In this document: piece after piece, positions 47,202 to 59,500 of the stretch | How positions within the stretch are numbered: position 1 is the first letter of the stretch | Layout of the letters: the number at the start of each line of letters is the position of its first letter | NCBI GenBank assembly: GCA_905182985.1 | Contig: CAJJDN010000080.1 | Span: 211,813-275,812, forward strand | Length of the DNA stretch: 64,000 nucleotides | Direction: 5' to 3' | DNA from: Paramecium sonneborni | Taxonomy: Eukaryota > Ciliophora > Oligohymenophorea > Peniculida > Parameciidae | Translations under genes and position numbers: made by a program | Notes under the pieces: generated by a model | What the model was told of the DNA's origin: nothing | Seen by the model: only the letters and a program-made list of their open reading frames with translations | Databases searched by the model: none

Positions 47202-48617
47202 TCATTTTTTTAATCTCTATAAACTTTTCTTTAAAAAATTTTGTTTTTTCAATAGTTGACTATTTATTTAATTAATATTTCTATCTGGGGATGATTCATT
47301 CGAGAGGAATCTATCGAATTTTTGTTTATATTCCTTCTACTTGTTCATATATTAAAAGAATGAATTTTGAGTTGAATTTTTAGATAAAGATGATGGCTTA
47401 TTATTTGTTTTGAAGAAGAATGTTTAATTTGCTTAATTATTAAATGTTGATTTAGTAGTTTAGGCTTATATATCAAATTTATTAATAGTAGCCTTATCTA
47501 ATTCATGAGAAGGAGGAAGTATTTCAAAACTGCTTTTTTAAATTATTTACTGTTTTGGAGGTAGAGTATTTTCGAATTATAAATATGGTGTATAAGTAGG
47601 AACATATGGTACTCTAGGTTAATAATCATTAATATCTTTAATGGAACTCATTGTCTCTTTTCGTTAATCTAATACATATTTGAGCTCCAGAAAATTCTTA
47701 AATAATGAATCAACTTTAACATTCTTCTAAAAATATTCTTTTGGTGGATATGTTAAATTATGTTATTCTACTATGTTTTATCTATGTGATCTTTATATTT
47801 TAGTTTCTAATTTTTATTCACCATCTGACTCAAGTTGTTTGAGTCTTTGCATAAAATTCATTTCTCCTAATTATGATTTCATAATTGGATGATTTATTAT
47901 TTTTGGTTTTTCAAATCCTAAACTACTTCTATGTAAGGCTTATGCTAAAGAAGGAGAAATTGAATTTATATCAATTTTCATCCTTCTTATAGGAGGTGAT
48001 TTGTATTATTATTTAACTTAATAATAAGTTTCTTCTTCTACTTTTGGAAGTTTCTTGTGTTTAGTTGGAGGTTTAAATATTCCTGAAAGAGTCTAGGCAA
48101 ATTCTGATCCTTCATCACTTTCTAATTTTGTGAATTCCAATGGACGACCAAAAAATTTTGTTGGTTTTACATATTGAGGTGTAGGCACTGTTTTTTTTGT
48201 ATAGTCCAAGAATTTGTCTGTAAAATACTTTTTCAGATTGGTTTCAATATATTAATCAGATACAATAACTCCATTAAGAGTGAAAGTTATAATATGATAA
48301 CAATCTAAATGAATCCTTTCAATATTCTTAGTACTTAATTCATTAAGACCATATTAATAATAATATGCCTTTTAAGCAATGTATGAAGCACAGAATATTA
48401 AAAGATTGAGATTTTCAACTTTAGGATTTTGTACAACTTTCATAAGAGCGATATAAGCACTCTTAAGTTTATCATTGTTTTATTATTTGGCTTAAAAGGC
48501 TATCAGACGATTGAAACATTCTTCAGTAAAATTTTGAAACTGATCTGTATAAATAGCATCTATAGGCTTTGTTATTAGAATACCAGAATTGATAAAATCT
48601 AAAATAGCTTATTTCAT
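47202..48617 (-). CDS. Uncharacterised protein, 471 aa
   Basis: Not recognised. Single exon, ATG 48617 (MKQAILDFINSGILITKP) to TGA 47202-47204. The first about 170 residues look like a compact helical domain (TEECFNRLIAFQAKQQ, AYIALMKVVQNPKVENLNLL, CASYIAQKAYYYQYG, CYHIITFTLNGVIVSDQ). The remainder is Pro/Lys/Ser-rich and probably disordered (RPLEFTKLESDEGSEFAQT, RVPYVPTYTPYLQFENTLPP). No TM or signal peptide. The ATG lies only 39 bp from the start of the divergent dehydrogenase gene, so the two share a minimal bidirectional promoter. Confidence 0.7.
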
Positions 48618-48656
48618 AAAAATAATATGTAAAAACATTTAGACTTAGTGTAATTA

Positions 48657-50526
48657 ATGACTTAGCCAAAACTTGAAGCTTCAAATCCTTGGTTGATAGG
48701 AGGAATCTTCAGAACACAGCTATAGAATGTACTTTATAACAAAGAAGAATTTAAAGACATAGATAATGAATTTACTAATTTTGGAAGATTTTGCAATGAT
48801 GTTCTTTATTAATTAAGTGTTGATTCAGAATTGAATCCTCCAAAATTAATAAAATAAGATGTTTATGGGAATGTAATTGATAAACTGGTTTTGAGTGAAG
48901 GTTGGAGAAAAGAAAAGGAATATGCAGCAAAAGTATTGAACTGATCTAAATAGTGTGGAATTGTAGCTATGGCATATGAGACTAAACATGGTATTTGGAA
49001 TAGACTACTTTAATTATTGAGATTGTAAATGTATTAACCTGTTTCTGGATTATTTGTAAGATAATAATTGATTCTTAAATAAATAGGGATGTCCTTTGGC
49101 AATGACAGATGGTGCAGCTTATTTATTAAAATAATGGTTAAGCAATCCAACAACTTAATGTTAAGAAACAATCAATTTAGTCAAATAAGGATTCGAAAAT
49201 TTGACATCAAGAGATCCTTTAAAATTTTGGACTTCAGGATAATGGATGACTGAAAAAGATGGTGGTTCTGATGTTAATAATTCAACTACTACAATAGCTA
49301 TACATCAAGGTGGAAATAAATATAAATTGTATGGCTATAAATGGTTTTCATCAGCAACTGATAGTGAAATGACGTATTATTATTATTTAATTGTTAGATT
49401 GGCATTGGCAAGGGTTGTTCCAGAAAATAAAATTGAAGAATTTAAGAAATTTCCTTTATCTTTATTCATTATGAGAGTAAAGAAGGATGATGGAACTTTA
49501 AATAATATAAAGATAATGACAATGAAAGATAAAATGGGCACTAGACAATTACCAACAGCTGAATTATTACTTTAGGGAAGTGAGGCATTTCTTATAAGTG
49601 AAGAAGGCAAGGGTGTTAAAGCAATTAGTCATATGTTAAATGTAACAAGATTGTATAATGCATCTTCAGCAGTTGGATCAATGAATAGACTCTACTCAAT
49701 AGTAGTCAACTATTCAGTAAAGAGAAAAGCTTTTGGAAAGGTTTTGATAGAGAAACCGGCTCATTAAGCTATGCTAACTAAATTCAATCTTAATGTTAGA
49801 GCTTGTAGTTTATTCTATTTCAAAGTTGCCTAATTATTCTCTAAAATTTAGAATAATGTGGCTACTAAAGATGAGGAAGAAATGTTTAGAATTCTAACTC
49901 CATTATTGAAATTATATACTGCTAAAATCTGTATGTATTGGATGAGTGAAGGAATTGAAGCTTTAGGTGCATTAGGATATATGGAAAATAGTTATATTCC
50001 AGTAATGTTAAGAGATGCTTAAGTACTTACAATATGGGAAGGTACAACAAATGTTTTATGTTTGGATTTCTTACGGGCTCTAAAATCAAATGATAAGAAT
50101 GATTCTCTTTAAAAATTAGATATATATGCAAGATTTCATACTCATGTCATGATGACTTAATTATCAGCAGATACATAATTACCAGAAACTAGAAAATCTT
50201 TCATTCCTTACATTGCCAAAATGACTATTAATCATAACGGAGTTGTGGCTGAATTATCAAATATTTTAAAAGGAAATGTTAAGTACTCAGAAATGAGAAT
50301 TAGAGATCTATGCTTTATGTATCTATATTATTATTTAATTAGATTATGTGAAGCATTTATAGGAGGATAAATGTTAGAATTGATTTCAAAAAATGGAAGA
50401 GAAGAAGATATTCTTACTTTTGAATTGTGGGTTGAGTAAATGTAATAATATACAACTACTTGGTCCATTACACCAAAAGCTTTTGAAGTGCTTGTTAACC
50501 AAAATATGGTCAAACCCAAATTATGA
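48657..50526 (+). CDS. Acyl-CoA dehydrogenase family flavoprotein, AidB-like, 605 aa
   Basis: FAD enzyme catalysing alpha,beta-dehydrogenation of acyl-CoA; AidB-type members have weaker activity and alkylation-response links in bacteria. Motifs: TSGQWMTEKDGGSDVNNST (flavin/substrate segment with the conserved T-E-x-GGSD), MGTRQLPTAELLL, VTRLYNASSAVGSMNR, YSVKRKAFGK, and GIEALGALGYMENSY followed by RDAQVLTIWEGTTNV, where the Glu of the EGT box is the catalytic base. The about 600-residue length and long C-terminal helical extension fit the AidB subgroup rather than the about 400-residue mitochondrial ACADs. No clear mitochondrial targeting peptide. Introns at 48933-48953 and 49056-49086. Confidence 0.9.
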
Positions 50527-50552
50527 TATATTAATACATTTCTTAATATATA

Positions 50553-51182
50553 TCAATCAAAAGGGGAATAATCATATTCTGCCTTATTATGCATAACCAA
50601 TTGATCTCCAACAAAATAAAAACTGTCTGATTTTGTTTAAAATGGATTGTTTATCATTTCTTATCTCTTTAAATTTTATACTATTAATTCTTACCATTGC
50701 TTCATCTATCTCTGGAATCGTATATATGTGTTCCCAAGTATTTGTTGAGTTCGGTATGCAAAAGGGAAATTAGAATTCATAGCTCCTTAATAGATGTTCT
50801 CTAAAATAATGTCGCTCTATTATTGTAAAGTTTTTGACTGGTTTATCTCCAACAGAAAAAGTCAATTATGCACCTACAGTCTTTAATTCAAAAAATTAAG
50901 GTCCAAAATGATATTTTATCCTCCTAGCCTCATCTTGATATTCAGGTGGTAAATTTTCTAATATAAATTAATATTAACTATATACCTATTGATTCTTCAT
51001 CTTAATCTCGTTCTACTTCAAATAATGTCTACCCTGAATCCATATCTCTTATTCTAAATTTCAAGAATTAAATATTGTAAGTGTTTGCATTCACTGGACA
51101 CAAAAAACTAATTTATATCTATCAAATACTCTTGTGTGATTCCATTCAAACTTCTAACATAAGCAGGTGTCACTTATTACAT
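50553..51182 (-). CDS. UNC119: UNC119 lipid-binding trafficking chaperone, 183 aa
   Basis: Soluble immunoglobulin-fold protein of the PDE6D/UNC119 family that extracts N-myristoylated cargo and releases it in cilia under ARL3-GTP. Near-diagnostic blocks: [96 protein letters not shown]. Introns at 51108-51129 (22 nt), 50958-50985 and 50667-50694 (28 nt each) give exactly 184 codons. The start [11 protein letters not shown] matches the ITPxxV entry of the conserved domain, but the long disordered N-terminus of animal UNC119 is absent. It is convergent with the dehydrogenase gene (26 bp between ends). Confidence 0.95.
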
Positions 51183-51238
51183 TTGATTTTTTTATTATAT
51201 TATATTATTTACTATTTAACATATCATTTAAAACTAAT

Positions 51239-52152
51239 TCATTATAATCTAGCCATCTCTATTGACTCTGTCTTTAATTCTAAACTAAAACCTACCCATT
51301 TTAAACGCCTTACCAAACTTAAATAACAATATAAATATGAATCTAATAATCCTATCAAACTTCCAAATCCAAATGAAATTATTGGCCAAATTCTAGCATC
51401 AACTTTAAATTGATTTATCATTGCTGGCTAACCTATTATTATTTTATATTTACCATTCCCCAACACACTGCTACCAAAAATGGATACAAAAACAATAAAA
51501 ATATTTATTTATTTTCAGCTATACATTTACTACCAAGATTATCATATAATTCCTTTATTACCAAAGTAAAGATAACTGCATTATAAACAAAAGTTGTCCA
51601 TATTGGTACATCTTGAAAAACCAAAATTAAATATTTTATTTCTGACTTATTTGAATTAAATGAACACATGCTCATTGGAAATATTGCTGAAACACCGTAT
51701 GCATCAAAGGCAAATGGTCTTGATCACTTCATAATGATAGTTATTTACAATAATGACATTAATAAAGGAAATAAAAATCCTATCGTCAAATAAGCCATTC
51801 TATGATATTTTCGATCTCCATATTTTACAGTTCTATAAAGATTATTTGCAATTAAAGTTGTCCATATTGTGCTAGATAATAAAGAGAATTGTAATAAGGT
51901 AGCTTAACCATAACATATAATGGGATAAGCAATTAATTAAAATTCTGATTAGTCTATTATCAAAAAAGCCACTGCTGAGGAAAATAATAACACCTATTAT
52001 ATCAAATCATATATTATGATATGTATAACTATCTTTAATTGATCTGTTCTCAATTCATTAAATTTCAAATAACAAAATATTACAAAAGAGCATCCAATTA
52101 TTGAAAGGCTTCCCAAAACTAATATTTCAATTGCTATAAATAATTAAGGCAT
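51239..52152 (-). CDS. Seven-TM receptor of the slime-mould cAMP-receptor-like class, 285 aa
   Basis: Compact seven-helix membrane protein. TM1 ILVLGSLSIIGCSFVIFCYL; loop KFNELRTDQLKIVIHI with the family R/H-D pattern; TM2 LIQQVLLFSSAVAFLI; TM3 LLSSTIWTTLIANNLYRTV followed by KYGDRKYHRMAYLTIGFLFP (the WTT..IA.NLYR and KYH blocks are typical of cAMP-receptor-like GPCRs); then WTTFVYNAVIFTLVIKEL, IFLLFLYPFLVAVCWGMP and ARIWPIISFGFGSLIGLLDS. A very short cytosolic tail follows (KTESIEMARLQ). Introns at 51719-51748 (30 nt) and 51428-51453 (26 nt). The ligand is unknown. It lies 56 bp upstream of UNC119 on the same strand and is divergent from the MFS-like gene. Confidence 0.8.
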
Positions 52153-52262
52153 CGAATTAATTATTAATAATTAATATAGTATTGCCAAATTGAAACTTGC
52201 ATTACAATATCAAGTCAATCAATTTTGTATATATAAATAATTATTTTTTTTAATTAAAATTG

Positions 52263-53739
52263 ATGAACCCTAATTACAGGGAAATTTTAAAATAGATAAT
52301 GGATTTCAAATAAGAAGGAACGAGAGCATTGATATCAGGCTTGCTTGTTAAGTTAGTAATTTATTCATCAATGAATAGATTATTGGACTCTTTTTTACAT
52401 GGCCAATTTTGTAATCTTACCATGAAATCTTAATTGGATATAAGGATCTTAATCACTAATACATTATCTATATCAGTTATGCACTTATGATATTTATAAT
52501 GAATCTATTCATACCTCATAGTGATTTCTTCTTAAAGAAATTAGGGCCTTAAGCTTTAATATGCATCTTTGTTTGTTTAACAGGAATTTCTTTTATGTTG
52601 ATAGCAATATTTGATTAAGTATATATTTACATAGATTAAAAAGAATTGGCTCCTCCATGTTTTGCTCCAGTTATTTATTATTGCACCATCTATTGGAATT
52701 TTGTATTCTACACCATTTCTCACAACATGGAGATACTTTGTTAAATAGAAATGTATTTGTTTTATTTACAAATTTCATAGAACACTTGAATTCCATATTC
52801 TAAATCTTCATTGGATTAGGTGCCTTCTTTGGATTGCTAATCTTTCAATCAAATTAAGAAAATCAACTAGAATTATATTTTGATAATAATTAGTAGTTTT
52901 GTGGAGAATGTTTTAATCTTCAAACTAGGCGATCTCTTAGAGAACTGACGATTTGGGCTTTTATTTTAGGAATTAGTGCTGTTTTATTAGTTAAATAACC
53001 CGATGGAGATGTTGCTGATAGTGTAGTAGATTACGATCTTTTAGCATTTGCTCATTTAGATCTAAAATAATAATAACATAGTCAACATTCTTCAAATGAA
53101 AATGATTAATCATTCGATTAACCAATTACATTTACCTAATCCTTGTCCACTAAACCATTTTAAATAATGTCAATTTTAGTAGTATCATCATCTCTTTTAC
53201 CATACTTGATTTTCTGTTAATATTAGAGAATTCAGTCTGCTTTAGGCATATCTTATACGAAATCTTAGTTCACTTTTTCAATATCCATAATATTTTATGG
53301 ATTTATGAGATTGATATATAATTATTTTATATCTGATTGGCCATATAAACTTGTGATAAAAAGATTAGGTTAAGCAAATGTATTTAAAAGTTATTATATA
53401 TTTAGATGGTCTTAATTTTAACATTTGTAGCTTCACTTTGGTTTGAAAATACTTTTTTAATAAACATTTTGTGTTCTATTTATACTGTTAGTTTAGCCAT
53501 TTTGTTCTCTGTGATTAGTAGTTCAATCCCTAAAATATTTGGATCAATGGCAAGTTAAGGCGTATTTTCTTTTATGTTGGCAATTATGGGTTTGAGTGCT
53601 ATAATATCAAATAGTATTTCATATTATTTTCCAGAAGAGGTAGATTATTAAATATGTTTAGAGCACAAAAATGATGTTGTTCTACTTTTCCATAAAAGTA
53701 TTTCTTGGTTAAATGTTTGTGTATCGAGTTGCTAAATGA
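52263..53739 (+). CDS. Major-facilitator-like multipass transporter, about 451 aa
   Basis: Twelve-TM-type layout with a long central cytosolic loop. N half: LLVKLIIGLFFTWPILQSYH, YIIYISYALMIFIMNLFIP, ALICIFVCLTGISFMLIAIF, IFIGLGAFFGLLIF; loop with a Q/S/N-rich stretch; C half: ILVVSSSLLPYLIF, FSISIIFYGFMRLIY, MVLILTFVASLWF, VFSFMLAIMGLSAIISNSIS. Substrate unknown. Introns proposed at about 52353-52375 (23 nt), 52740-52780 (41 nt, GTT start, unusually long), 53380-53405 (26 nt) and about 53699-53729 (31 nt); together they restore 452 codons. The second and last are weakly supported, and without the last the frame reads on into the next gene, so the C-terminus is uncertain. Confidence 0.68.
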
Positions 53740-53814
53740 TTCTAATAAAAATATATAAAATAATATTGAGAATTAAATACTAACTGATTGCAATATATAT
53801 ATAATTCAAAATAA

Positions 53815-55017
53815 ATGTATTACACTCCATCTAGACCAGGTGAGAATGATAAATTTCCAACTCGTCATTAAAAACCTCCAGGTTAGAATCCTTAGTATCT
53901 TCAAAAATTACCAGAAGATCCTCGTAGAGTTGATGATTATCATGGACATCCTTAAGAACGTCCACCACCTCAATAAAAACCTATGTATTAGGAATAAGGT
54001 CCAGAAAGAGGTCCAATACCTCAAAGACCTTAAGATCGACCCCTTCCTCCATATGGTAAGATGCCTAAAGGATTTGAACGACCTCCTCCTGGTTTCAATC
54101 CTCAGTTCCCTCCTCCTCCACCTCCTGATAGATATAATCATGGTCCATATGAGCCAGGCTATCCTGATGATAGATATTATAGACCAATATCTGCTCCATA
54201 TGGTAGTCCATATGGTCCAAGGTAATAACCATATGGAGAACCATCTCCTTAAGGTTTGAGAGGACCTACAAGAGCATATGATCCAAGAAGAATAGGACCA
54301 CCTCAAGATTTTAGAGGACCTCCACCTCCACCTGATTATAGAGGTTTGCCTCCACCTGATTTCAGAGATGTTCCTCCTGAATTTAGAGGAATTCCTCCAC
54401 CAGAATATCGAAGAACACCACCTCTTAGCTATTAAGGACCTGAATATAGAAGAGGAATACCAGAACCAATGGGATATCGAGGTGATTATAATAGAGATGT
54501 TGCATCAAGAGGTGGACCACCACCAGAATATAGAGGTGGACCACCACCAGATTATAGAGGTGGACCTCCTCATGATTATAGAGGTTTACCTCCTCAAGAA
54601 TTTAGAGGTGGGCCAGCTCCTGATTTCAGGAAACCACCTCCTCATGATTATAGAGGTATGCCTAACCCACCTCCTGAATATAGAGGAATGCCTCCTACTA
54701 ATTATAGAGGTCCTCCTCCTCCACCTGATTATGGTAGAGGTATAGATCCAAGAGGATTGCCTCCTTAAGAAATGAGAGGATTACCTCCAGGTGAATATAG
54801 AAGAGCTCCTGGATATCCTTAAAGAGGAGCACCTTCAAATGAATTCTATAGAGGAGATTATCCTCCTTAATATCAAAGAGGTGGAGATCAAGGATACAGA
54901 GGAGGACCTGGTGGAAGGGAATTTGAACCAAGACGACCTTTATCACCTTAAGCTTAAAGAAGGGATCATGGATACAATTAATTTAGTTCACCATAATAAA
55001 GAATTAAGCAAGCTTGA
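53815..55017 (+). CDS. Proline/arginine-rich PPPxYRG-repeat protein, 400 aa
   Basis: Single-exon low-complexity protein. From about residue 160 it is a tandem array of a 7-9-residue unit, PPPDYRG with variants (PPPEYRG, PPHDYRG, PPQEFRG, PAPDFRK, PPTNYRG), over 15 copies. The N-terminus is P/Q-rich (MYYTPSRPGENDKFPTRHQK); the C-terminus is RGG-like (YQRGGDQGYRGGPGG). PPxY would recruit WW domains, and RG/RGG stretches are usual sites of RNA binding and arginine methylation, so an RNP or condensate role is plausible but inferred. Repeats are conserved in protein yet varied in codons (gaa/gat, cct/cca), which argues for selection on the protein. Strong nucleotide periodicity produces long shadow frames on both strands. 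Confidence 0.85.
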
Positions 55018-55274
55018 TTTATTATATTAATATAATTATACTTTTGATTGAACATGTTTAACATGACTTAATTATGTAGAATTATTAAATTCAAAAAATT
55101 ATATTAAAAAAAGAGACTCTATATAAAATAGAAGGGATGCTGAAGCTATAAGAGCAAAAAAGAGTTTGTTAGAAATAGATGAAGGACATCTGTAGAAATA
55201 ATTAATTATATAATAATATTGTGTAAAATGAGTATAAATAAAGAGCTCGATCCGTTTTTAAATTAATATTAAAA
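55018..55274 (+). other. Short spacer with a possible small ORF
   Basis: A plus-strand reading at about 55063-55230 (NSKNYIKKRDSIQNRRDAEA, then IRAKKSLLEIDEGHLQKQ) looks coding by composition and ends in TGA, but no ATG is in frame; an upstream ATG at 55051 is in another frame. It may be a tiny gene with an unresolved intron. CCGTTTTT lies at 55252-55259, just before the next matrix protein start. Confidence 0.35.
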
Positions 55275-56462
55275 ATGTAAAAAATAGCTCTCTTAGCTTT
55301 GGTTCTTGCTGTGACCGCTGCCAAGTTCGTTGACACCCACACAACATTAGCTTAAATCAACTCTGACCCATTCGGCCATGTTGTATTGAGTGCCATCAAG
55401 GCTCATCTTTAAGCCTCAACACCAGCCAATGAAGTTAATATGTTATTAAATGGTGTTGGTGCTGGACTTGTTTAAGACTAAAATGACCATGATCATGCTT
55501 TTGAACTTGATACCACAACAAACAACAGAGTTGATTCTATTTTATTAATCTTTAGATCGTTGAGGATTTGGAAAAGGAAATTTTGTATCACTAAAACTAA
55601 ATTACCTCAAATACTTAATTGAGAGATGACACAATCGAAGCACTTGCTGTATCTGAAGAAGACATCAGAGTCACCATTTAAGATATCGCTAACAATGAAG
55701 CCACTTATGCTAGAGAAGAAGCCACAAGAAACTAATAACACGAAACCTTTGTCTCTAAAGTTGCTGCTATTGATGATGTGATTGATGCTATTGATGAAGC
55801 CGCTAAATTGATCCAACACTTGAGCCTTGGAGCATCATTTGCTTAATTAAAGACCAAATATGACACACTCCACAAAAAACTTTCAGATAATACATCACAC
55901 ACTGCTTTATTACAAGTATGATTGACAAATCTACTTTAAATAGCCAGTCATCACTGCTCTTACTGAATTAGCAACCCATGGAGTTAACTAAAAGGCATTG
56001 ACAAAGATTGCTTAACTCTTAAGTGAAATTAGATAATAATTAGTCTAAGAAAAGGCTGCCAAGACTGTATGAAATTATTCTAATTATTAAGGATGTTGAA
56101 GAAAGATAAGCTGCTCATTGGGCTGAATTCTCAGTTCATTTGTCTAATGAACACACTAGATTGGTTGAAAGAAAAGCTTAATTAGAAGTTTAAATTTAAG
56201 AATAAAAAGACACAATTGAAGATGCTTAATCATGGATTGAATTCCATACTCTTGAATTAGAAAACAGTGAAGAGAGACTTGCTGGATAATAAGCTTGGTA
56301 TGCAGTATAATCAGAAATTTATGAAACCTAAACTGCTGAAAGGTAAATCAAATAAATATATATTATTATAGAACTGCCTAATAAGAAATTGTTGACAGAC
56401 TTTAAGAGCATATTAGTGAGAAGTTATCCACCACTGCTCAATTTATTGCCAGCAGAAATTGA
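55275..56462 (+). CDS. Trichocyst matrix protein (TMP) family member 3, 359 aa
   Basis: Secretory cargo of trichocysts. Signal peptide MQKIALLALVLAVTAAKF, then FVDTHTTLAQINSDPFGHVV, close in pattern to member 1 (both have AQI near the start of the pro-region followed by a G-hydrophobic block). Heptad-rich arms: IAVLAVSEEDIRVTIQD-like, REEATRNQQHETFVSKVAAI, WAEFSVHLSNEHTRLVERKA; C-terminus ISEKLSTTAQFIASRN. Four introns: 55530-55555 (GTT start), 55916-55943, 56067-56091 and 56343-56371. Exactly 360 codons. Codon bias toward C/G at third positions matches the other two TMPs and sets these genes apart from the rest of the window. Confidence 0.92.
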
Positions 56463-56503
56463 TTTGATTATCAATACATCAATAAATAATAATTGGATAA
56501 CAT

Positions 56504-59500
56504 ATGACAGATTAAATTCTTCTATTCGATGAAAATGATGATGATTTAGTAGCTGATTATGGATTTGAATCTTAATAAATGGAAGAAAAGAATACATTCT
56601 AACTTAAGCCATTCTAAATTGCAAATTTCCCTCTTGATTAGAATCTTATCTAATTTGCAATTAATGACCATTGTATAGTTTTTACAACAGATAAAAAAAA
56701 AATATATAGATGGAAATTTGTAAATGAAGATGGATGTGTAGAATTACCAATCAAAACATAATTCGAAGGAGATTTTTCAGATTAGATTATGAAATTAAGT
56801 GGATAAGTAGGTAAATAAATTGGAGGTGCTGTTCTCAATACAGTATCTAAAGTAACTAAACCACTCTTTAATGCATCAATGAAAAGGTCAAGAAGAGGAG
56901 ATTCTGAAGAAGGAAAATTAGATCGCATATTCTTAGAACCAAAAGGCAATCATATTATTATTGCCTCAAATAAAGGTGATGTTTATCATGCTTGTCGAGA
57001 TGAAAATGAAGTTCGTCTTTTAGAAGGTATAGACAATTATAGTATTCGTTTTTTATTATGGGGTGATGTATAGTTATATTCATTCTAAAATTCTATTGTT
57101 GTAGCTTCAAACAATAAAATCTATTCATATTCTCTTAATTTTAATAGTGATAAACTTATGCATTCAGAAATCTTGGGCAAAAGCATCTTATAAATACCAG
57201 AAATTGAAAAAATAGTTGATGTAAAAAAAGTAGTAAAAAATACAATTTATATGATTATAATACTTACAGATAAACATATCTATATATTGAATGGTACTAA
57301 AGATCTTAATAAACTATTTTTAAAATATTAAGAAGCTTCTGATTTATTTCTAAAATCTAGAATTTCTCTTAAAGAAAAATCTTATACTCCAAAAATATTT
57401 ATTTAATAATCTTCCATTTTGTGGACTAATGGAAATAATATTCTACTCTCTAATTTTACAGCTCAAATAGAAAATTAAACTTTCTAAAATGCTAAAAAAT
57501 TAAAAAATTTTAAACGAACTTCAAATGAAGAGGTTAAATTGGAATAATTATATGGAATAGGACTTACAAAATATCATTACTATCTTTTAACATTTGATGC
57601 TTTAACTATTATAAATCTTCTATCTATGACAGTTGTTGCATTTTTTGAAATTAATATAAATTCCTCAGGAAAAGCGATAGGAATGTTATATGATTAGGGC
57701 ACTGATTGTTTTTGGATTTGGTGTACAAATGAAATTTTTAGAATCAGTGTTGAATTCGAAGATAAAGATGCTTGGGAATAATTATTAGAACTCAAATCTT
57801 TTGAAGAAGCTTTAGAAGTTAACTAAAAATATAATTCTCCATTTTATGGTTAGGTATTATATATATTTTATATCTTAAGATTTCTGGAAAGTATGCAGAT
57901 ATCCTCTTTAATTAAGCTTTATAATTAGATCCATACAAAACTCCAAATAATGAAACTATTTAGAATGGAATTTCAGAAAATACTTTTATGAGAAATAGAC
58001 ACAACAAAGGAACTATTAAAGATGGTTTCTTTGATGATAAAGAGGAAAAAATTTTAATTTCAACTGAAATTGTTGAAATGAAATAAGATTTATATCGTAA
58101 AGCCGCATTATTTTACTTTGGTAGTAATAAATCATATGAGTAAATAATGTTACAATACGAAATGGGAGAAATCAATTATAATCGAGATGGTTTGATAGGT
58201 ATTTCTTTTAATTAATTATATTATAGAAAACTATCTTAAACCTATGGTTGATTTATTAGATAAAGATTTAAAATAAGTAGTATTCAAAAAAATATTAGAA
58301 CTTCTTATGTTATCTATCACAAATTAAGGAATAATAAAGGCATTTCTAGACTAATATAAAGCAGATTTAGAGGTAGATTCTGTTATACCTACTTTAAAAG
58401 TTCATGGTTTAACATATTTAGAAACTTATTTTATTGAATTAAAATAAGATCATAAAACTGTTGTTTAAAATCTTTTAATTTAAGAGGATTATAAATCAGT
58501 TTAAGAAAAACTTTCATCTTTAAATGATAATGATTTATTAATCAATCTAGTTTATAAATACTCATATGTTATTATGAAATATAACACATAATAAACATTA
58601 GATTTATTTAAAAAAATTGATAATTTGGATGCTCAAAAAATGCTTTCAATTTTATTAGATGTTCCACTTAAAAGTAAAGATTTGGCAGTTTAATTTATGT
58701 AATATTGTATATTTGTAAAAACTCGAAAAATAACAGACATAAATTTTAATAATCTATATTTATAATACTTGGCAGATTTAGGAAAGGTTGAGTAAATTAT
58801 GTATTATATTAATGAACAAATTAATCAAAGTGAAAAAGGACACAAAATTAAATTTGATTTAAATTATGCTTCTTAATTATTTGTGAAGACTAATTTATTA
58901 TAACCCTATGTTTATATATTATAAATGTTAGGTGATTATGAAAATGCCATTAAAAAAGCTATAGAAATAGATCTTATTGATGATGCTAAAAATATTGCTT
59001 TAAAATGTGAAGATAATAATAAACAAAGATAACTTTGGATTCTATAAATTAAATTAATGTTGGAAAAAGGTGGTAAATATGTTAAATAAATTGTTCAATT
59101 AACAAGAGAAATTCCTTTAATTAAAGCATAAGATATTCTTCCTTATTTAACATAAAATATTAAGTTAGATGATTTCAAAGATGAAATTTGTGAAACTTTA
59201 GAAGAATATCATGATTAAGTGGAATAACAATAAAATGAACTTGAAGGATACATAAAATCAAATGAAAATTTGAAAAAACTATTACTACAAACAAGTAATA
59301 GGTATATCTTTGTATCTTAAAAAACAAAATGTGAAAACTGCTTTAGAAAACTGTTTTAAGAAGACTATATCATTTTTGAGTGTTTACATGGTTTTCATAG
59401 GGAGTGCATACTTTAATATATAAAAAGTAATCCAACTATTTTGGAATCAAAAACCTATTAAAGTTTACTTTATCTAGAAAAGTAATTAAATGATATTGAA

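Noticed and set aside
54469..54946. Several long overlapping frames on both strands around the proline-rich gene
   Set aside because: They are shadows created by the periodic PPPxYRG coding DNA; only the frame from 53815 has a start, a TGA end and consistent repeats.
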